Of a DNA stretch of 20,381 nt, positions 1-7,234 are shown in pieces. The notes under the pieces were generated by a model that saw only the letters and a program-made list of their open reading frames with translations, was not told the DNA's origin and ran no database searches. Made by a program: the position numbers and the translations under genes. Each line of letters starts with the position of its first letter. The stretch's first letter is position 1. Origin of the DNA: an uncultured Clostridia bacterium (lineage in GTDB: Bacteria; Bacillota; Clostridia; Oscillospirales; Ruminococcaceae); the NCBI GenBank assembly GCA_937906945.1, contig CALCUE010000046.1:1-20381 (forward strand), given 5' to 3'.

Positions 1-4
1 CGCC

Positions 5-54
5 AATCTCCCTCAGTCTCGCTGTCGCTCGACAGCTCCCTCTCGGAGGGAGCC
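5..54 (-). repeat. Dispersed double-hairpin palindromic repeat, copy 1
   Basis: Read on the minus strand, the element begins GGCTCCCTC, loops over CGA and returns GAGGGAGC. A second palindrome follows (GCTGTCG, 2 nt, CGACAGC), and it ends in GAGGGAGATT. This is the same layout as the two copies that flank the DUF559 gene at 13734-14180: a CTCCCT/AGGGAG hairpin, a second hairpin of variable arm sequence, then a GGAGGGATT-like tail. It begins 13 nt past the stop of the leftward GNAT gene, so it could also act as a transcript 3' end. The function is unknown; the family assignment rests on structure and partial sequence match. Confidence 0.7.
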
Positions 55-67
55 TACTTGCCGCCGG

Positions 68-595
68 TTATTGCCGGTCGTGGGAAGCTTCCCATTCCGC
101 TCTTGTTACGGCATAGACCAGAAGGTGCTCGGTTTCGTCGTCGTATTCGTCCACAAGGCGCATACCGTTCTTTTGGGCGACGGCGACGGAGGCCTTGTTC
201 TCGGCGTTCATGTAGGAATAGACCGTCTTAAAAGGGGTGTGCTCAAAAATCCAGTCCTTGCAGAAACGGGCCGCTTCCGTGGCAAGACCACGGCCCTGAT
301 AATCCTTATGGATGTGGTAACCGATCTCCGGGACGATCTTTTTGTGGATGATCTGCATGGTGATCCCGCAGTCGCCGACGAAAGCACCGGTCTCTTTGAG
401 CACGAGGGCCCAGAGGCCGAAGCCGAGGCTTTTATAGTTGTCGAAATTCCACGAAAGCCAGCGGCGGACGCCGTCGTCGTCATAGGGTCTGGGGTAAAAT
501 TTCATGGTTTCCGGGTCGGAAATAATGGCGCGAAGCGCCTCGAAATCCTCCGGAACGTATTCCCGAAGGAAAAGCCGTTCGGTCGAAAGTTCCAT
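68..595 (-). CDS. GNAT N-acetyltransferase, RimJ/RimL-like
   Basis: The protein has 175 residues and is expected to transfer an acetyl group from acetyl-CoA to an amine; the substrate is unknown. It opens with the ERLFLREYVPEDFEAL pattern typical of the Acetyltransf_3 (RimJ/RimL) branch and carries the acetyl-CoA loop QGRGLA near residues 100-105, followed by an N-x-A-S-x-x-V-A segment at about 131-140. I chose the ATG at 595 because GAGAGG lies 9 nt upstream. An in-frame ATG at 604 directly abuts that sequence and would leave no spacing. It is the last gene of the leftward operon, 13 nt after the histidine phosphatase stop. The GNAT family is certain; the RimJ/RimL-type substrate (a protein N-terminus) is only a guess. 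Confidence 0.9.
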   Translation of the reverse strand: MELSTERLFLREYVPEDFEALRAIISDPETMKFYPRPYDDDGVRRWLSWNFDNYKSLGFGLWALVLKETGAFVGDCGITMQIIHKKIVPEIGYHIHKDYQGRGLATEAARFCKDWIFEHTPFKTVYSYMNAENKASVAVAQKNGMRLVDEYDDETEHLLVYAVTRAEWEASHDRQ

Positions 596-608
596 TGTGC
601 TCATCCTC

Positions 609-1214
609 TCAGCCAAGATTTTCGATATGGGACGTCTCGTTGAGGCGAAGGACCGCCCGGCCGTAGCCGTTGACCACCAGCTCGTGGATGCCGGTGTCAC
701 CGGTGCGGAAAAAGACGTCGCTTTCCGCCGGAAGGCGGAAAAACGAGCGCAGCATCTGGTTGATCATGCCGCCGTGGGTGACCACGGCGACGGTGTCGCC
801 GTCACCGGCGGAGGAAAGGATCTCCGAGAGCATCCAGTCGGCTCGGAAGCGGAAATCGAGCACCGATTCCTGCTCATAGACCGCCCGATGGATCGGAAGA
901 TCGGACACGGCGGGGTATTTTTCCGCCGCTTCCTCCCGGGGAAGACCGGCCAGAAGGCCGTTGTTGAACTCCAGAAGGTGTTCGTCGAAAAGGACCGGCA
1001 CGCCGGTGGCGAAGGAGAGCGCCTCGGCGGTCTCTTTCGCCCGGCGAAGAGGGCTCGAATAGATTTTGGTGACTTCATAATGCTCGCTGACGAAAGCCGC
1101 CATAGCGGCGGCCTGGCGCATTCCCTCCCCGGTGAGGGAAAAATCGGCCCGTCCCTCGTGGACGCCGAGCAAATCGGCTTCGGATTCGCCGTGGCGGATC
1201 AGTAAAAGTTTCAT
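609..1214 (-). CDS. Histidine phosphatase family protein (phosphoglycerate mutase-like)
   Basis: This 201-residue protein belongs to the branch-1 histidine phosphatases, which hydrolyse or transfer phosphate through a phospho-histidine. The signature RHGE is at residues 7-10 with catalytic H8. SSPLRR at 53-58 supplies a phosphate-binding arginine, E82 is in the expected acid position, and the second histidine is in THGGM at about 147. The length is that of small CobC/PhoE/GpmB-like members. The substrate cannot be told from sequence: nothing nearby belongs to cobalamin synthesis or glycolysis. The start has AAGGAGG 10 nt upstream. It lies between two GNAT genes in the leftward operon, 53 nt after the preceding one. 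Confidence 0.93.
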   Translation of the reverse strand: MKLLLIRHGESEADLLGVHEGRADFSLTGEGMRQAAAMAAFVSEHYEVTKIYSSPLRRAKETAEALSFATGVPVLFDEHLLEFNNGLLAGLPREEAAEKYPAVSDLPIHRAVYEQESVLDFRFRADWMLSEILSSAGDGDTVAVVTHGGMINQMLRSFFRLPAESDVFFRTGDTGIHELVVNGYGRAVLRLNETSHIENLG

Positions 1215-1267
1215 AAGGCGTCTGCCTCCTTAAAAATAGAATGGACACGCACCGCCGGCGCGTGTTT

Positions 1268-1825
1268 TTACGCTTTTTTGTCCAGTTCCAGCCGCATCAG
1301 AATAAGCTCCTGATAGGTTCCCTCTTTGGTGAGAAACCCCCGGGGGTTGCGGCCGTATTCGGTGAAACCGAGTTTGCGGTAAAGGTTTACGGCGGGAAGG
1401 TTTTCGGAAACGACCTCGAGCTCCAGCTGGGAAAAGCCGGCGGCTTTGGCGCATTCGATGGAGGCTTCGGTCAGCGCTTGGCCGATCCCGAGGCCCCAAT
1501 AGGGCTTTTCGATGCCGACGCCGAAATCGGCCCGGTGGTGGTTTTTGATCTTGCGGCCGATGGGGTCAAAACCGGCGGTACCGGTGAGAACGCCGTCAAC
1601 AAAAGCGCCGATCTCGACGGCGTCGGAAGCGGCGAACTGGTTTTCGAGGAAAACACGCTCCTTTTCGGGGTCGTTGACGCCTTCGCCGGCATAGGTCAGC
1701 ATATAGTCGGTCTCGGCGTGGGTGTTATAAAAGACCCGGCAGGTCTCGGCGGCGTCATCGCCGGTCAGAGCGCGCAAAAGGCAGCTTTGGCCGTTTTTTA
1801 AGGTCACGGTATTTTCGTAATTCAT
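1268..1825 (-). CDS. GNAT N-acetyltransferase
   Basis: The protein has 185 residues. The N-terminal half carries the usual GNAT opening (V-T-L-K-N-G... L-R-A-L-T-G-D-D-A). The acetyl-CoA loop WGLGIG is at about residues 110-115, and the C-terminal E-V-V-S-E-N-L-P-A-V-N-L-Y-R-K-L-G-F stretch is the classical motif B. The reading frame is open further upstream, but the ATG at 1825 has AAAGGAG in good position and begins the conserved domain. The gene lies 28 nt after the ASCH gene, so it is very likely co-transcribed. The substrate is unknown. Many relatives in Firmicutes are annotated only as GNAT family proteins. Confidence 0.92.
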   Translation of the reverse strand: MNYENTVTLKNGQSCLLRALTGDDAAETCRVFYNTHAETDYMLTYAGEGVNDPEKERVFLENQFAASDAVEIGAFVDGVLTGTAGFDPIGRKIKNHHRADFGVGIEKPYWGLGIGQALTEASIECAKAAGFSQLELEVVSENLPAVNLYRKLGFTEYGRNPRGFLTKEGTYQELILMRLELDKKA

Positions 1826-1853
1826 AAAAAACTCCTTTCGGGGATGGAAAAAT

Positions 1854-2318
1854 TCAGACGCGGTAAAGAACCTCGAAGGTCTCGCAGACCACAAGGCGAT
1901 CTTCGCTGAAGGAAAGGCCGACTTCGGAAAGTTCCCCGGTGAAGAATTCCTCGTGCACCGCCCGCCAATAGGCAAGGCTCCGGTCGCCTTCGCCCTCGTT
2001 AAAGGCGTGTTCGGCGGAAACGTCCCTGAACGGCACGATCTCCACTTTGGTGTCCCGGATGACGCAGAGGGCCTCGTCGGCGGCATTCAGAATGACGCTG
2101 TAATCGCCGACCTTCGGCACCGGTTCTTCGTCGGGTTGGTAGGCGTCATAGGCCGAAGCGGTGGCGGTTTTGATCCCCCGGAGAACAAGGTCGGCCAGTT
2201 TATCCGGCACTTCGCCGAAGGCCCAGGCCTCGTAAGGGGTGGTTTCGTCAAGGCCGGTTTCGGCACAGAAGCGGCGCCAGAGTTCCGGCGCGGAAAGCGG
2301 TTTTTTATCCATGGCCAT
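1854..2318 (-). CDS. ASCH domain-containing protein
   Basis: The protein has 154 residues. The core pattern of the family is visible: D-K-L-A-D-L-V-L-R-G-I-K-T-A-T-A-S near residues 38-54, then P-K-V-G-D-Y-S-V-I-L-N, a C-V-I-R-D-T-K-V-E strand, and the ending G-E-G-D-R-S-L-A-Y-W. ASCH domains have a beta-barrel related to PUA and are thought to bind RNA or nucleotides; one small member, E. coli YqfB, is an N4-acetylcytidine amidohydrolase. This longer type has not been assigned an activity that I know of. AGGAG lies 7 nt before the ATG at 2318, so that start is preferred over the next ATG at 2312. It overlaps the end of the TfoX-like gene by 14 nt, which suggests coupled translation. Confidence 0.88.
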   Translation of the reverse strand: MAMDKKPLSAPELWRRFCAETGLDETTPYEAWAFGEVPDKLADLVLRGIKTATASAYDAYQPDEEPVPKVGDYSVILNAADEALCVIRDTKVEIVPFRDVSAEHAFNEGEGDRSLAYWRAVHEEFFTGELSEVGLSFSEDRLVVCETFEVLYRV

Positions 2319-2652
2319 GAAAATTCTCCTTTTTCTTTTTTGGTTTCGGGGCGGGCAGTTCCTCGAAAGCGCCTTCGAAAAGCTCCCGCAGAAGGTCGGG
2401 GTTTTCGAGGTCGTCCAGAAGCGCCATCAGCGTTTTGGACCCCTCGTAGGGGAAAGCCCGTTCCGCTTCGGGAAGAAGCCGGCGGGAAGCTTCGGTCTCT
2501 TTGAGGAAGACGTTGTTGTCGCAGAGAAGCCCGACCAGTTTTCCCCGGAAATAGAGGCAGTATTCGCCCATCATGGGGCGGATTTTTATGTCACCGACGG
2601 CCCGGGAGAGGCTTTCGAGGACGTAATCGTGAAAATCCTTCGTGGTGGACAA
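2305..2652 (-). CDS. TfoX/Sxy N-terminal domain protein
   Basis: This protein of about 115 residues consists of a single TfoX N-terminal domain. The signature R-P-M-M-G-E-Y-C-L-Y-F-R-G-K-L-V-G is at about residues 26-42, followed by N-N-V-F-L-K-E-T. TfoX/Sxy activates competence genes in Gammaproteobacteria, but stand-alone N-terminal domains in Firmicutes have no proven role, so a competence function should not be assumed. The last 20 residues are a lysine-rich tail. I chose the TTG at 2652 because GGAGG lies 7 nt upstream and the resulting start (M-S-T-T-K-D-F) matches family starts. A TTG at 2670 overlaps the stop of the preceding GNAT but lacks a ribosome binding site. Confidence 0.85.
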   Translation of the reverse strand: MSTTKDFHDYVLESLSRAVGDIKIRPMMGEYCLYFRGKLVGLLCDNNVFLKETEASRRLLPEAERAFPYEGSKTLMALLDDLENPDLLRELFEGAFEELPAPKPKKKKENFHGHG

Positions 2653-2666
2653 AAAATCGCCTCCAA

Positions 2667-3131
2667 TCAAAGAATTTTGGTGACAACGGTTTTTTCCGCC
2701 GTTTTTTCCACGACGGAAAACCCAAGGGAAAGGAAAAGCAAGAGCGATGGGTTGTCGGCGGCGATTTCGTCCGAAAGGGACGAAAGGCCGTTTTCCTCGG
2801 CGGCGGAAAGAAGCGCCAGAAGGCCGGCTTTTCCGAAGCCTTTTCCCCGAAAGGCGCTGTGAACGATGACGTCGCAGAGGAAAACGCCGGAATCGGCTTT
2901 GTGATAGGACGCTTCCCCGACGAAAACGCCGCCTTCGGTGTCATAAAGATAGCGGTAAAAATGATCGCCGGAAGGATCGAGGCGCCATTTTTGATACCAG
3001 CTTTCCCAACGGTCCGGCGAAAAATCGATCGTTCCGCCGTAGGCGTGGTTATACGCCATGGTTTTTTCGTCCGCCAAAAGCGCCTGACGAAACGAAAGCT
3101 CGGGGAAAGCGGGTTTTCGAAGCTCGATCAT
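2667..3131 (-). CDS. GNAT N-acetyltransferase
   Basis: The protein has 154 residues. The acetyl-CoA binding loop R-G-K-G-F-G is at residues 95-100, after the strand V-F-L-C-D-V-I-V, and the D-N-P-S-L-L-L-F-L-S-L-G-F segment at 126-138 corresponds to motif B. The N-terminus (A-Y-N-H-A-Y-G-G-T-I-D-F) resembles small Firmicutes GNATs that begin with a phosphate-rich loop pattern; I do not know their substrate. Its ATG overlaps the stop of the TetR-GNAT fusion as ATGA (3128-3131). There is only a weak ribosome binding site, so translation probably depends on the upstream gene. Confidence 0.9.
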   Translation of the reverse strand: MIELRKPAFPELSFRQALLADEKTMAYNHAYGGTIDFSPDRWESWYQKWRLDPSGDHFYRYLYDTEGGVFVGEASYHKADSGVFLCDVIVHSAFRGKGFGKAGLLALLSAAEENGLSSLSDEIAADNPSLLLFLSLGFSVVEKTAEKTVVTKIL

Positions 3132-4213
3132 AGCTTTTTCTCGAAGCCGATCTGGGGCAGGGTCAGATCGTCGTCAATGATCTCCCGGAAATAACCGGGC
3201 ACCCGGGTGAAACCGTTCTTTTCATAGAAACGGATGGCGGGCGTGTTCGCGTCCACGACAAAAAGCCGCAGATAGGAAGCGCCGAGTTCTTTGGCAAGGT
3301 CGGCGGCTCTTTGGAGCATTTCGGAACCGATCCCCCGACGGGAACGGTCCGGATCGACGCCGAACCGGGCCAGATAAACCGCTTGAGCATCGGGATTTTT
3401 CCAGGAAACGGCGTTTTCGCCCTCCACGGAATCCAGAAGGGAAAAAGCGGCGATGGGGGCGTTTTTCTCCCAAAGGAGCCAAAGCCGTTCGATGGCGATG
3501 TCGTCAAAAAAGAAGGAGGTCGGATAAATTTCGTCCCAGACGGAAAGGCCGTTTCTTCGCATGGCGTCGATGATGTGCTCATAGACGGCGTAGAGCGCCG
3601 GAAGGTCGCTTTCCATCGCCAGACGGAAAACGGGGGCGTTTTCCCCGGAAGCCGAAACCGAAGCGGGATTTTCGTTTTTCATGGTGACGGCGCCGGAAAA
3701 AGTCTCGTCCAAAAGGGCGGCCACTTCCTTTTCGGAAAAGGAGCGGGATCCGGAGACGAGAAAGACAGAAATTCCGAGGGCGGTCACCCAAAGGCGCTCG
3801 GAAAGGCGGCGCGCCTCTTTTTCGGTGACGGAATAAGTTTTCCGGATCTGGGAAAGATCGTCCGGAAAATCGAGGGCCTGTTTTTCCCACGGCTGGTTTT
3901 CCGAGAGGAAAAGAAGGCGAAACAGCGCCGGTTCCTCCCGGGCAAAGCGCACAAGCGCGACAGCCCTTTTGAGAAACGCCGATTCGGCGCCGTCGGCGAC
4001 GGAAAGAGCTGTTCTTAGGCTTTGGAAAGCCTTTTTCCGGACCTCGTCCCGGATCTCCTCCACGGAGTGGAACAGGGTGAAGATGGGACTGGCGGAGACG
4101 CCGAGCGCCTCTTTCAGCGAGGAAATGGTGACGCCTTCGGCGCCGTTTTTCCGGGCGATCCCGAAGGCGGCCTCGACGACTTCCTCGGGGGTAAATTTCG
4201 GTTTGGGCGGCAA
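3128..4213 (-). CDS. TetR-family regulator fused to a GNAT acetyltransferase
   Basis: The protein has 361 residues in two parts. Residues 1-55 form a TetR-type helix-turn-helix (F-T-P-E-E-V-V-E-A-A-F ... G-V-T-I-S-S-L-K-E-A-L-G-V-S-A-S-P-I-F-T-L-F). Residues 60-175 are a helical TetR C-terminal region, and after a short linker residues 195-361 form a complete GNAT domain with R-R-G-I-G near 292-296 and D-A-N-T-P-A-I-R-F-Y-E-K-N-G-F at 321-335. The internal ATG at codon 178 has no ribosome binding site, so this is a true fusion rather than two overlapping genes. Translation starts at TTG (4213) with AGAGG 7 nt upstream. It is first in the operon and close to its own promoter and an AGAAC palindrome, so autoregulation is likely (inference). 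The GNAT half may be the sensor for the regulator or an enzyme. Confidence 0.88.
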   Translation of the reverse strand: MPPKPKFTPEEVVEAAFGIARKNGAEGVTISSLKEALGVSASPIFTLFHSVEEIRDEVRKKAFQSLRTALSVADGAESAFLKRAVALVRFAREEPALFRLLFLSENQPWEKQALDFPDDLSQIRKTYSVTEKEARRLSERLWVTALGISVFLVSGSRSFSEKEVAALLDETFSGAVTMKNENPASVSASGENAPVFRLAMESDLPALYAVYEHIIDAMRRNGLSVWDEIYPTSFFFDDIAIERLWLLWEKNAPIAAFSLLDSVEGENAVSWKNPDAQAVYLARFGVDPDRSRRGIGSEMLQRAADLAKELGASYLRLFVVDANTPAIRFYEKNGFTRVPGYFREIIDDDLTLPQIGFEKKL

Positions 4214-4246
4214 AGCAAAGACCTCTTTTCTGAGAACAAGCGTTTT

Positions 4247-4281
4247 AGAACGAAAGTTCTTTTATAGTCCTATCATAGAAC
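4247..4281. promoter_or_regulatory. Palindromic AGAAC boxes, putative operator of the TetR-GNAT fusion
   Basis: Two inverted repeats share an arm. AGAAC-GAAA-GTTCT is at 4247-4260. A 26-bp palindrome runs from GTTCT at 4256-4260 to AGAAC at 4277-4281 and has inner arms TATAG...CTAT. A further AGAAC lies at 4233-4237. The palindrome overlaps the -10 box of the operon promoter and covers the expected transcription start, where a repressor would act. Box starts at 4256 and 4277 are 21 bp apart, two helical turns. Assignment to the TetR-GNAT protein is inference. Confidence 0.55.
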
Positions 4282-4300
4282 AAAAACGGGGGAATGTCAA
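4272..4300 (-). promoter_or_regulatory. Sigma-A promoter of the leftward seven-gene operon
   Basis: On the minus strand TTGACA (4295-4300) and TATGAT (4272-4277) are separated by 17 nt. This is a near-consensus housekeeping promoter placed about 50-60 nt before the TTG start of the TetR-GNAT gene. Confidence 0.75.
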
Positions 4301-4376
4301 GGGGGACCGAAGAAACCAAAAAAGGGACAACAGGACGATTTTTCAGGTTGAAAAGAGGTTTTGCCACTTGTTTCGC

Positions 4377-4404
4377 TTGCAAAATTATTGCTACAATATA
4401 TAAT
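4377..4404 (+). promoter_or_regulatory. Sigma-A promoter of the AT-rich island
   Basis: TTGCAA (4377-4382) and TATAAT (4399-4404) are 16 nt apart. They sit 43 nt upstream of the first ATG of the methyltransferase gene. The surrounding DNA is strongly AT-rich compared with the DNA to the left. Confidence 0.65.
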
Positions 4405-4446
4405 AAAAGTAGATAAAACAGAAATTTGAAATAGACAAAGAAATCT

Positions 4447-7233
4447 ATGAATGGGGTAAATAATATGACCGACGCAGAACAAAGAAAAGCGGCAAAGGAT
4501 TTTGCTGAAATTTGGAAAGACAAAGGATATGAAAAAGGCGAAAGCCAACCGTTTTGGCTTTCCTTTCTAAAATATGTGCTTGGCGTTGAGCATCCGGAAC
4601 ATTTCATTGAATTTGAGGATCAAGTTCATATTGATAAGTCAACGGGATTTATTGATGGGACTATTCCGGCCACCCATGTTCTAATTGAACAAAAAGGTGT
4701 CGATAAAGATCTTCGGAAACCGATTAGGCAATCAAACGGTATGTTGTTGAATCCGTTTCAACAAGCAAATCAATATGCGGCGGCTCTTCCTTATTCACAG
4801 CGTCCCCGTTGGATTGTTACCTGCAATTTTAAAGAATTCCTTGTTTACGATATGGAAAAACCAATGAGTGAGCCGGAATCTATTCTTTTGAAAGATTTGC
4901 CAAAAGAATATTATCGGTTAAAGTTTTTGGTGGATACCGGCGACGAAAACATCCGTCGGGAGATGGAAGTCTCTATCAAAGCGGGTGAACTTGTTGGCGT
5001 ACTTTATGATGCTATTTTGAAGCAATACATCAATCCTGATGATGAACACAGCCAAAGAAGCTTGAATATACTTTGCGTTCGCCTTGTATTCTGCCTTTAT
5101 GCGGAAGATGCCGGTATTTTTGGTAGTCACGGAAAATTCCATGACTATTTACAATCTTTCCCGGTAAGAGATATGCGCCATGCGCTGATTGACTTGTTCA
5201 AAGTGCTTGATACCAAAATAGCAGAAAGAGACCCCTATCTTGATGAAGTTCTTGCCTCGTTCCCCTATGTCAACGGTGGCCTTTTTGCGGATGAAAACAT
5301 TGAAATTCCTCAATTTACTGATGAAATCCGGAATTTACTTTTAAATAGTGCCAGTGAGGATTTTGATTGGTCAGAAATCAGCCCTACCATCTTCGGCGCT
5401 ATTTTTGAGAGCACCTTGAACCCGGAGACCCGTCGTTCCGGTGGTATGCACTATACTTCCATTGAAAATATCCATAAAGTCATTGACCCGTTGTTTTTGG
5501 ATGACTTGCGAAGCGAACTGGAAGAAATTAAAGAAATCAAAGTTCCGAGGACAAAAATCGAAAAAATCAATGCCTTCAGAGAAAAAATATCAAAACTGAC
5601 TTTTCTTGACCCGGCCTGTGGTTCTGGAAACTTTTTGACAGAAACCTATATTTCCCTTCGTCGTTTGGAAAATGACGTTCTCGAAATCATTGCCCAAGGG
5701 CAAATGATGCTTGATGACCACGATCTGATCAAAGTGTCTATTGGACAATTTTACGGGATTGAAATCAACGATTTTGCAGTCACAGTCGCAAAGTCGGCGC
5801 TTTGGATCGCCGAAAGCCAGATGATGAAGGAGACAGAAAATATCTGCCAACGGTCTTTAGATTTTCTGCCGCTTAAATCCTATACAAATATTGTTGAGGG
5901 TAACGCTTTGCACCTTGATTGGGAAACGGTTATTCCAAAAGAGCGGCTCAATTATATTATGGGAAACCCACCATTTATCGGGGCTTCGATGATGACGGCG
6001 GAACAAAAAGCGGACGCCGTAGAAATATTTGGGAAAATGAAACTATCAAATAGTATTGATTATGTGGGCGCATGGTATTATAAATCTGCTCAACTAATGC
6101 AAGGAACAAGAATTAGAACGGCGTTAGTTTCGACAAATAGTATTACTCAGGGTGAACAAGTGGCACCATTATGGGATAAACTTATCAACCAATTAAATAT
6201 TAAAATTGATTTTGCCTATCGTACTTTTGTGTGGAATAATGAGGCAAAAGATAAAGCGGCTGTGCATTGCGTTATCATTGGATTTAGTCAATATGGATTT
6301 AGTAGAGAAAAGAAATTATATTTTACCAACTCGGTTGTACGCAAAGTCTCTAACATTAGTCCCTATTTAATTGATGCCCCTACAGTTCTTGTAACCAGTC
6401 GAGCGAAACCGTTATCAAACGTACCATCAATGTATTTAGGAAACAAACCAGCAGATGGTGGAAATTTGATTCTCTCGACAGATGAAAGAAATGAAATCAT
6501 TGCGGCTGAACCAGATTTGAAAAAATACATCTTTCCCTATACTGGTGCTGTTGAATATATCAATAAAAGAGAACGTTTCTGCCTATGGCTTAAAGATGTT
6601 TCTCCTTCAGAAATACGGAAAAGTAAAATTCTAACGCAGAAACTGTCTGCTATCCGTGAAATACGTCTGAATAGTACAGCGGCACCAACACGGGCTAAAG
6701 CAGATACTCCCCATCTTTTTTTCTTTATATCTCAACCGGATAGTAATTATTTGTTAATTCCCAGTACATCATCAGAAAACCGTCGGTATGTACCGATTGG
6801 TTTTCTGCCGCCTGATGTTATTGCCAGTAATTCAACGACCATTGTTCCCCATGCGACGCTTTATCATTTTGGAATTCTGACATCGAATGTTCACATGGCT
6901 TGGATGAGAACGGTAGGCGGAAGATTGAAAAGCGATTATCGCTATTCTGGAAGTGTTGTCTATAATACATTTCCTTGGCCTGACCCGACGAAAGACCAGC
7001 AAAAAAAGATCGAGGAAACGGCACAGGCGATTCTTGACGCCCGTGCATTATATCCGGATTGTTCCCTCGCAGATTTATATGATGAATTGACAATGCCACC
7101 GGAGCTTCGCAAAGCGCATCAAAGAAATGACCGTGCTGTTATGGAGGCCTATGGCTTTTGGAGAAAAATTCATTCTGAATCGGAATGTGTCGCGGAATTG
7201 ATGAAAATGTATCAAAAATTGATAGGAGAATAA
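4447..7233 (+). CDS. Single-chain restriction-modification enzyme, MmeI/YeeA-like (type IIL family)
   Basis: The 928-residue protein is close to the length of MmeI. An N-terminal PD-(D/E)xK nuclease motif is visible as D70 and E81-Q-K83. A helical spacer follows with R-L-V-F-C-L-Y-A-E-D-A-G-I-F (about 212-225). The methyltransferase has motif I D-P-A-C-G-S-G-N-F at 388-396 and the N6-adenine motif N-P-P-F at 507-510. The target-recognition region includes S-S-E-N-R-R-Y at about 775-781 and is followed by a helical C-terminus. Family members protect host DNA by adenine methylation of one strand and cut unmodified DNA at a distance. All expected parts are present, so it looks active. An ATG at 4465 preceded by GGGG is an alternative start and would shorten it by six residues. 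GC content is far below that of the flanking genes, suggesting transfer. Confidence 0.93.
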   Translation: MNGVNNMTDAEQRKAAKDFAEIWKDKGYEKGESQPFWLSFLKYVLGVEHPEHFIEFEDQVHIDKSTGFIDGTIPATHVLIEQKGVDKDLRKPIRQSNGMLLNPFQQANQYAAALPYSQRPRWIVTCNFKEFLVYDMEKPMSEPESILLKDLPKEYYRLKFLVDTGDENIRREMEVSIKAGELVGVLYDAILKQYINPDDEHSQRSLNILCVRLVFCLYAEDAGIFGSHGKFHDYLQSFPVRDMRHALIDLFKVLDTKIAERDPYLDEVLASFPYVNGGLFADENIEIPQFTDEIRNLLLNSASEDFDWSEISPTIFGAIFESTLNPETRRSGGMHYTSIENIHKVIDPLFLDDLRSELEEIKEIKVPRTKIEKINAFREKISKLTFLDPACGSGNFLTETYISLRRLENDVLEIIAQGQMMLDDHDLIKVSIGQFYGIEINDFAVTVAKSALWIAESQMMKETENICQRSLDFLPLKSYTNIVEGNALHLDWETVIPKERLNYIMGNPPFIGASMMTAEQKADAVEIFGKMKLSNSIDYVGAWYYKSAQLMQGTRIRTALVSTNSITQGEQVAPLWDKLINQLNIKIDFAYRTFVWNNEAKDKAAVHCVIIGFSQYGFSREKKLYFTNSVVRKVSNISPYLIDAPTVLVTSRAKPLSNVPSMYLGNKPADGGNLILSTDERNEIIAAEPDLKKYIFPYTGAVEYINKRERFCLWLKDVSPSEIRKSKILTQKLSAIREIRLNSTAAPTRAKADTPHLFFFISQPDSNYLLIPSTSSENRRYVPIGFLPPDVIASNSTTIVPHATLYHFGILTSNVHMAWMRTVGGRLKSDYRYSGSVVYNTFPWPDPTKDQQKKIEETAQAILDARALYPDCSLADLYDELTMPPELRKAHQRNDRAVMEAYGFWRKIHSESECVAELMKMYQKLIGE

Positions 7234-7234
7234 A

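Noticed and set aside
1239..1266. Hairpin ACACGC...GCGTGT followed by T residues on the + strand between GNAT and phosphatase genes
   Set aside because: The T run is on the strand opposite to transcription of the operon, and the 6-bp stem could be chance in GC-rich DNA.
2305..2652. Competence regulator reading of the TfoX-like gene (and of the ComEB-like deaminase)
   Set aside because: No competence genes are in the window, and Firmicutes proteins with only the TfoX N-terminal domain have no shown role in competence.
3311..4018. Plus-strand frame of 235 codons inside the TetR-GNAT gene
   Set aside because: Antisense shadow of a well-supported gene; no plausible protein features.
4214..4446. 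Possible attachment site or direct repeat marking the left edge of the AT-rich island
   Set aside because: I found no sequence here repeated near 8204-8240, no tRNA gene and no integrase.
4245..4607. Minus-strand frame of 120 codons overlapping the start of the restriction enzyme gene
   Set aside because: It runs over two promoters and the beginning of a clear gene. Its hydrophobic stretch comes from AT-rich DNA rather than a conserved protein.
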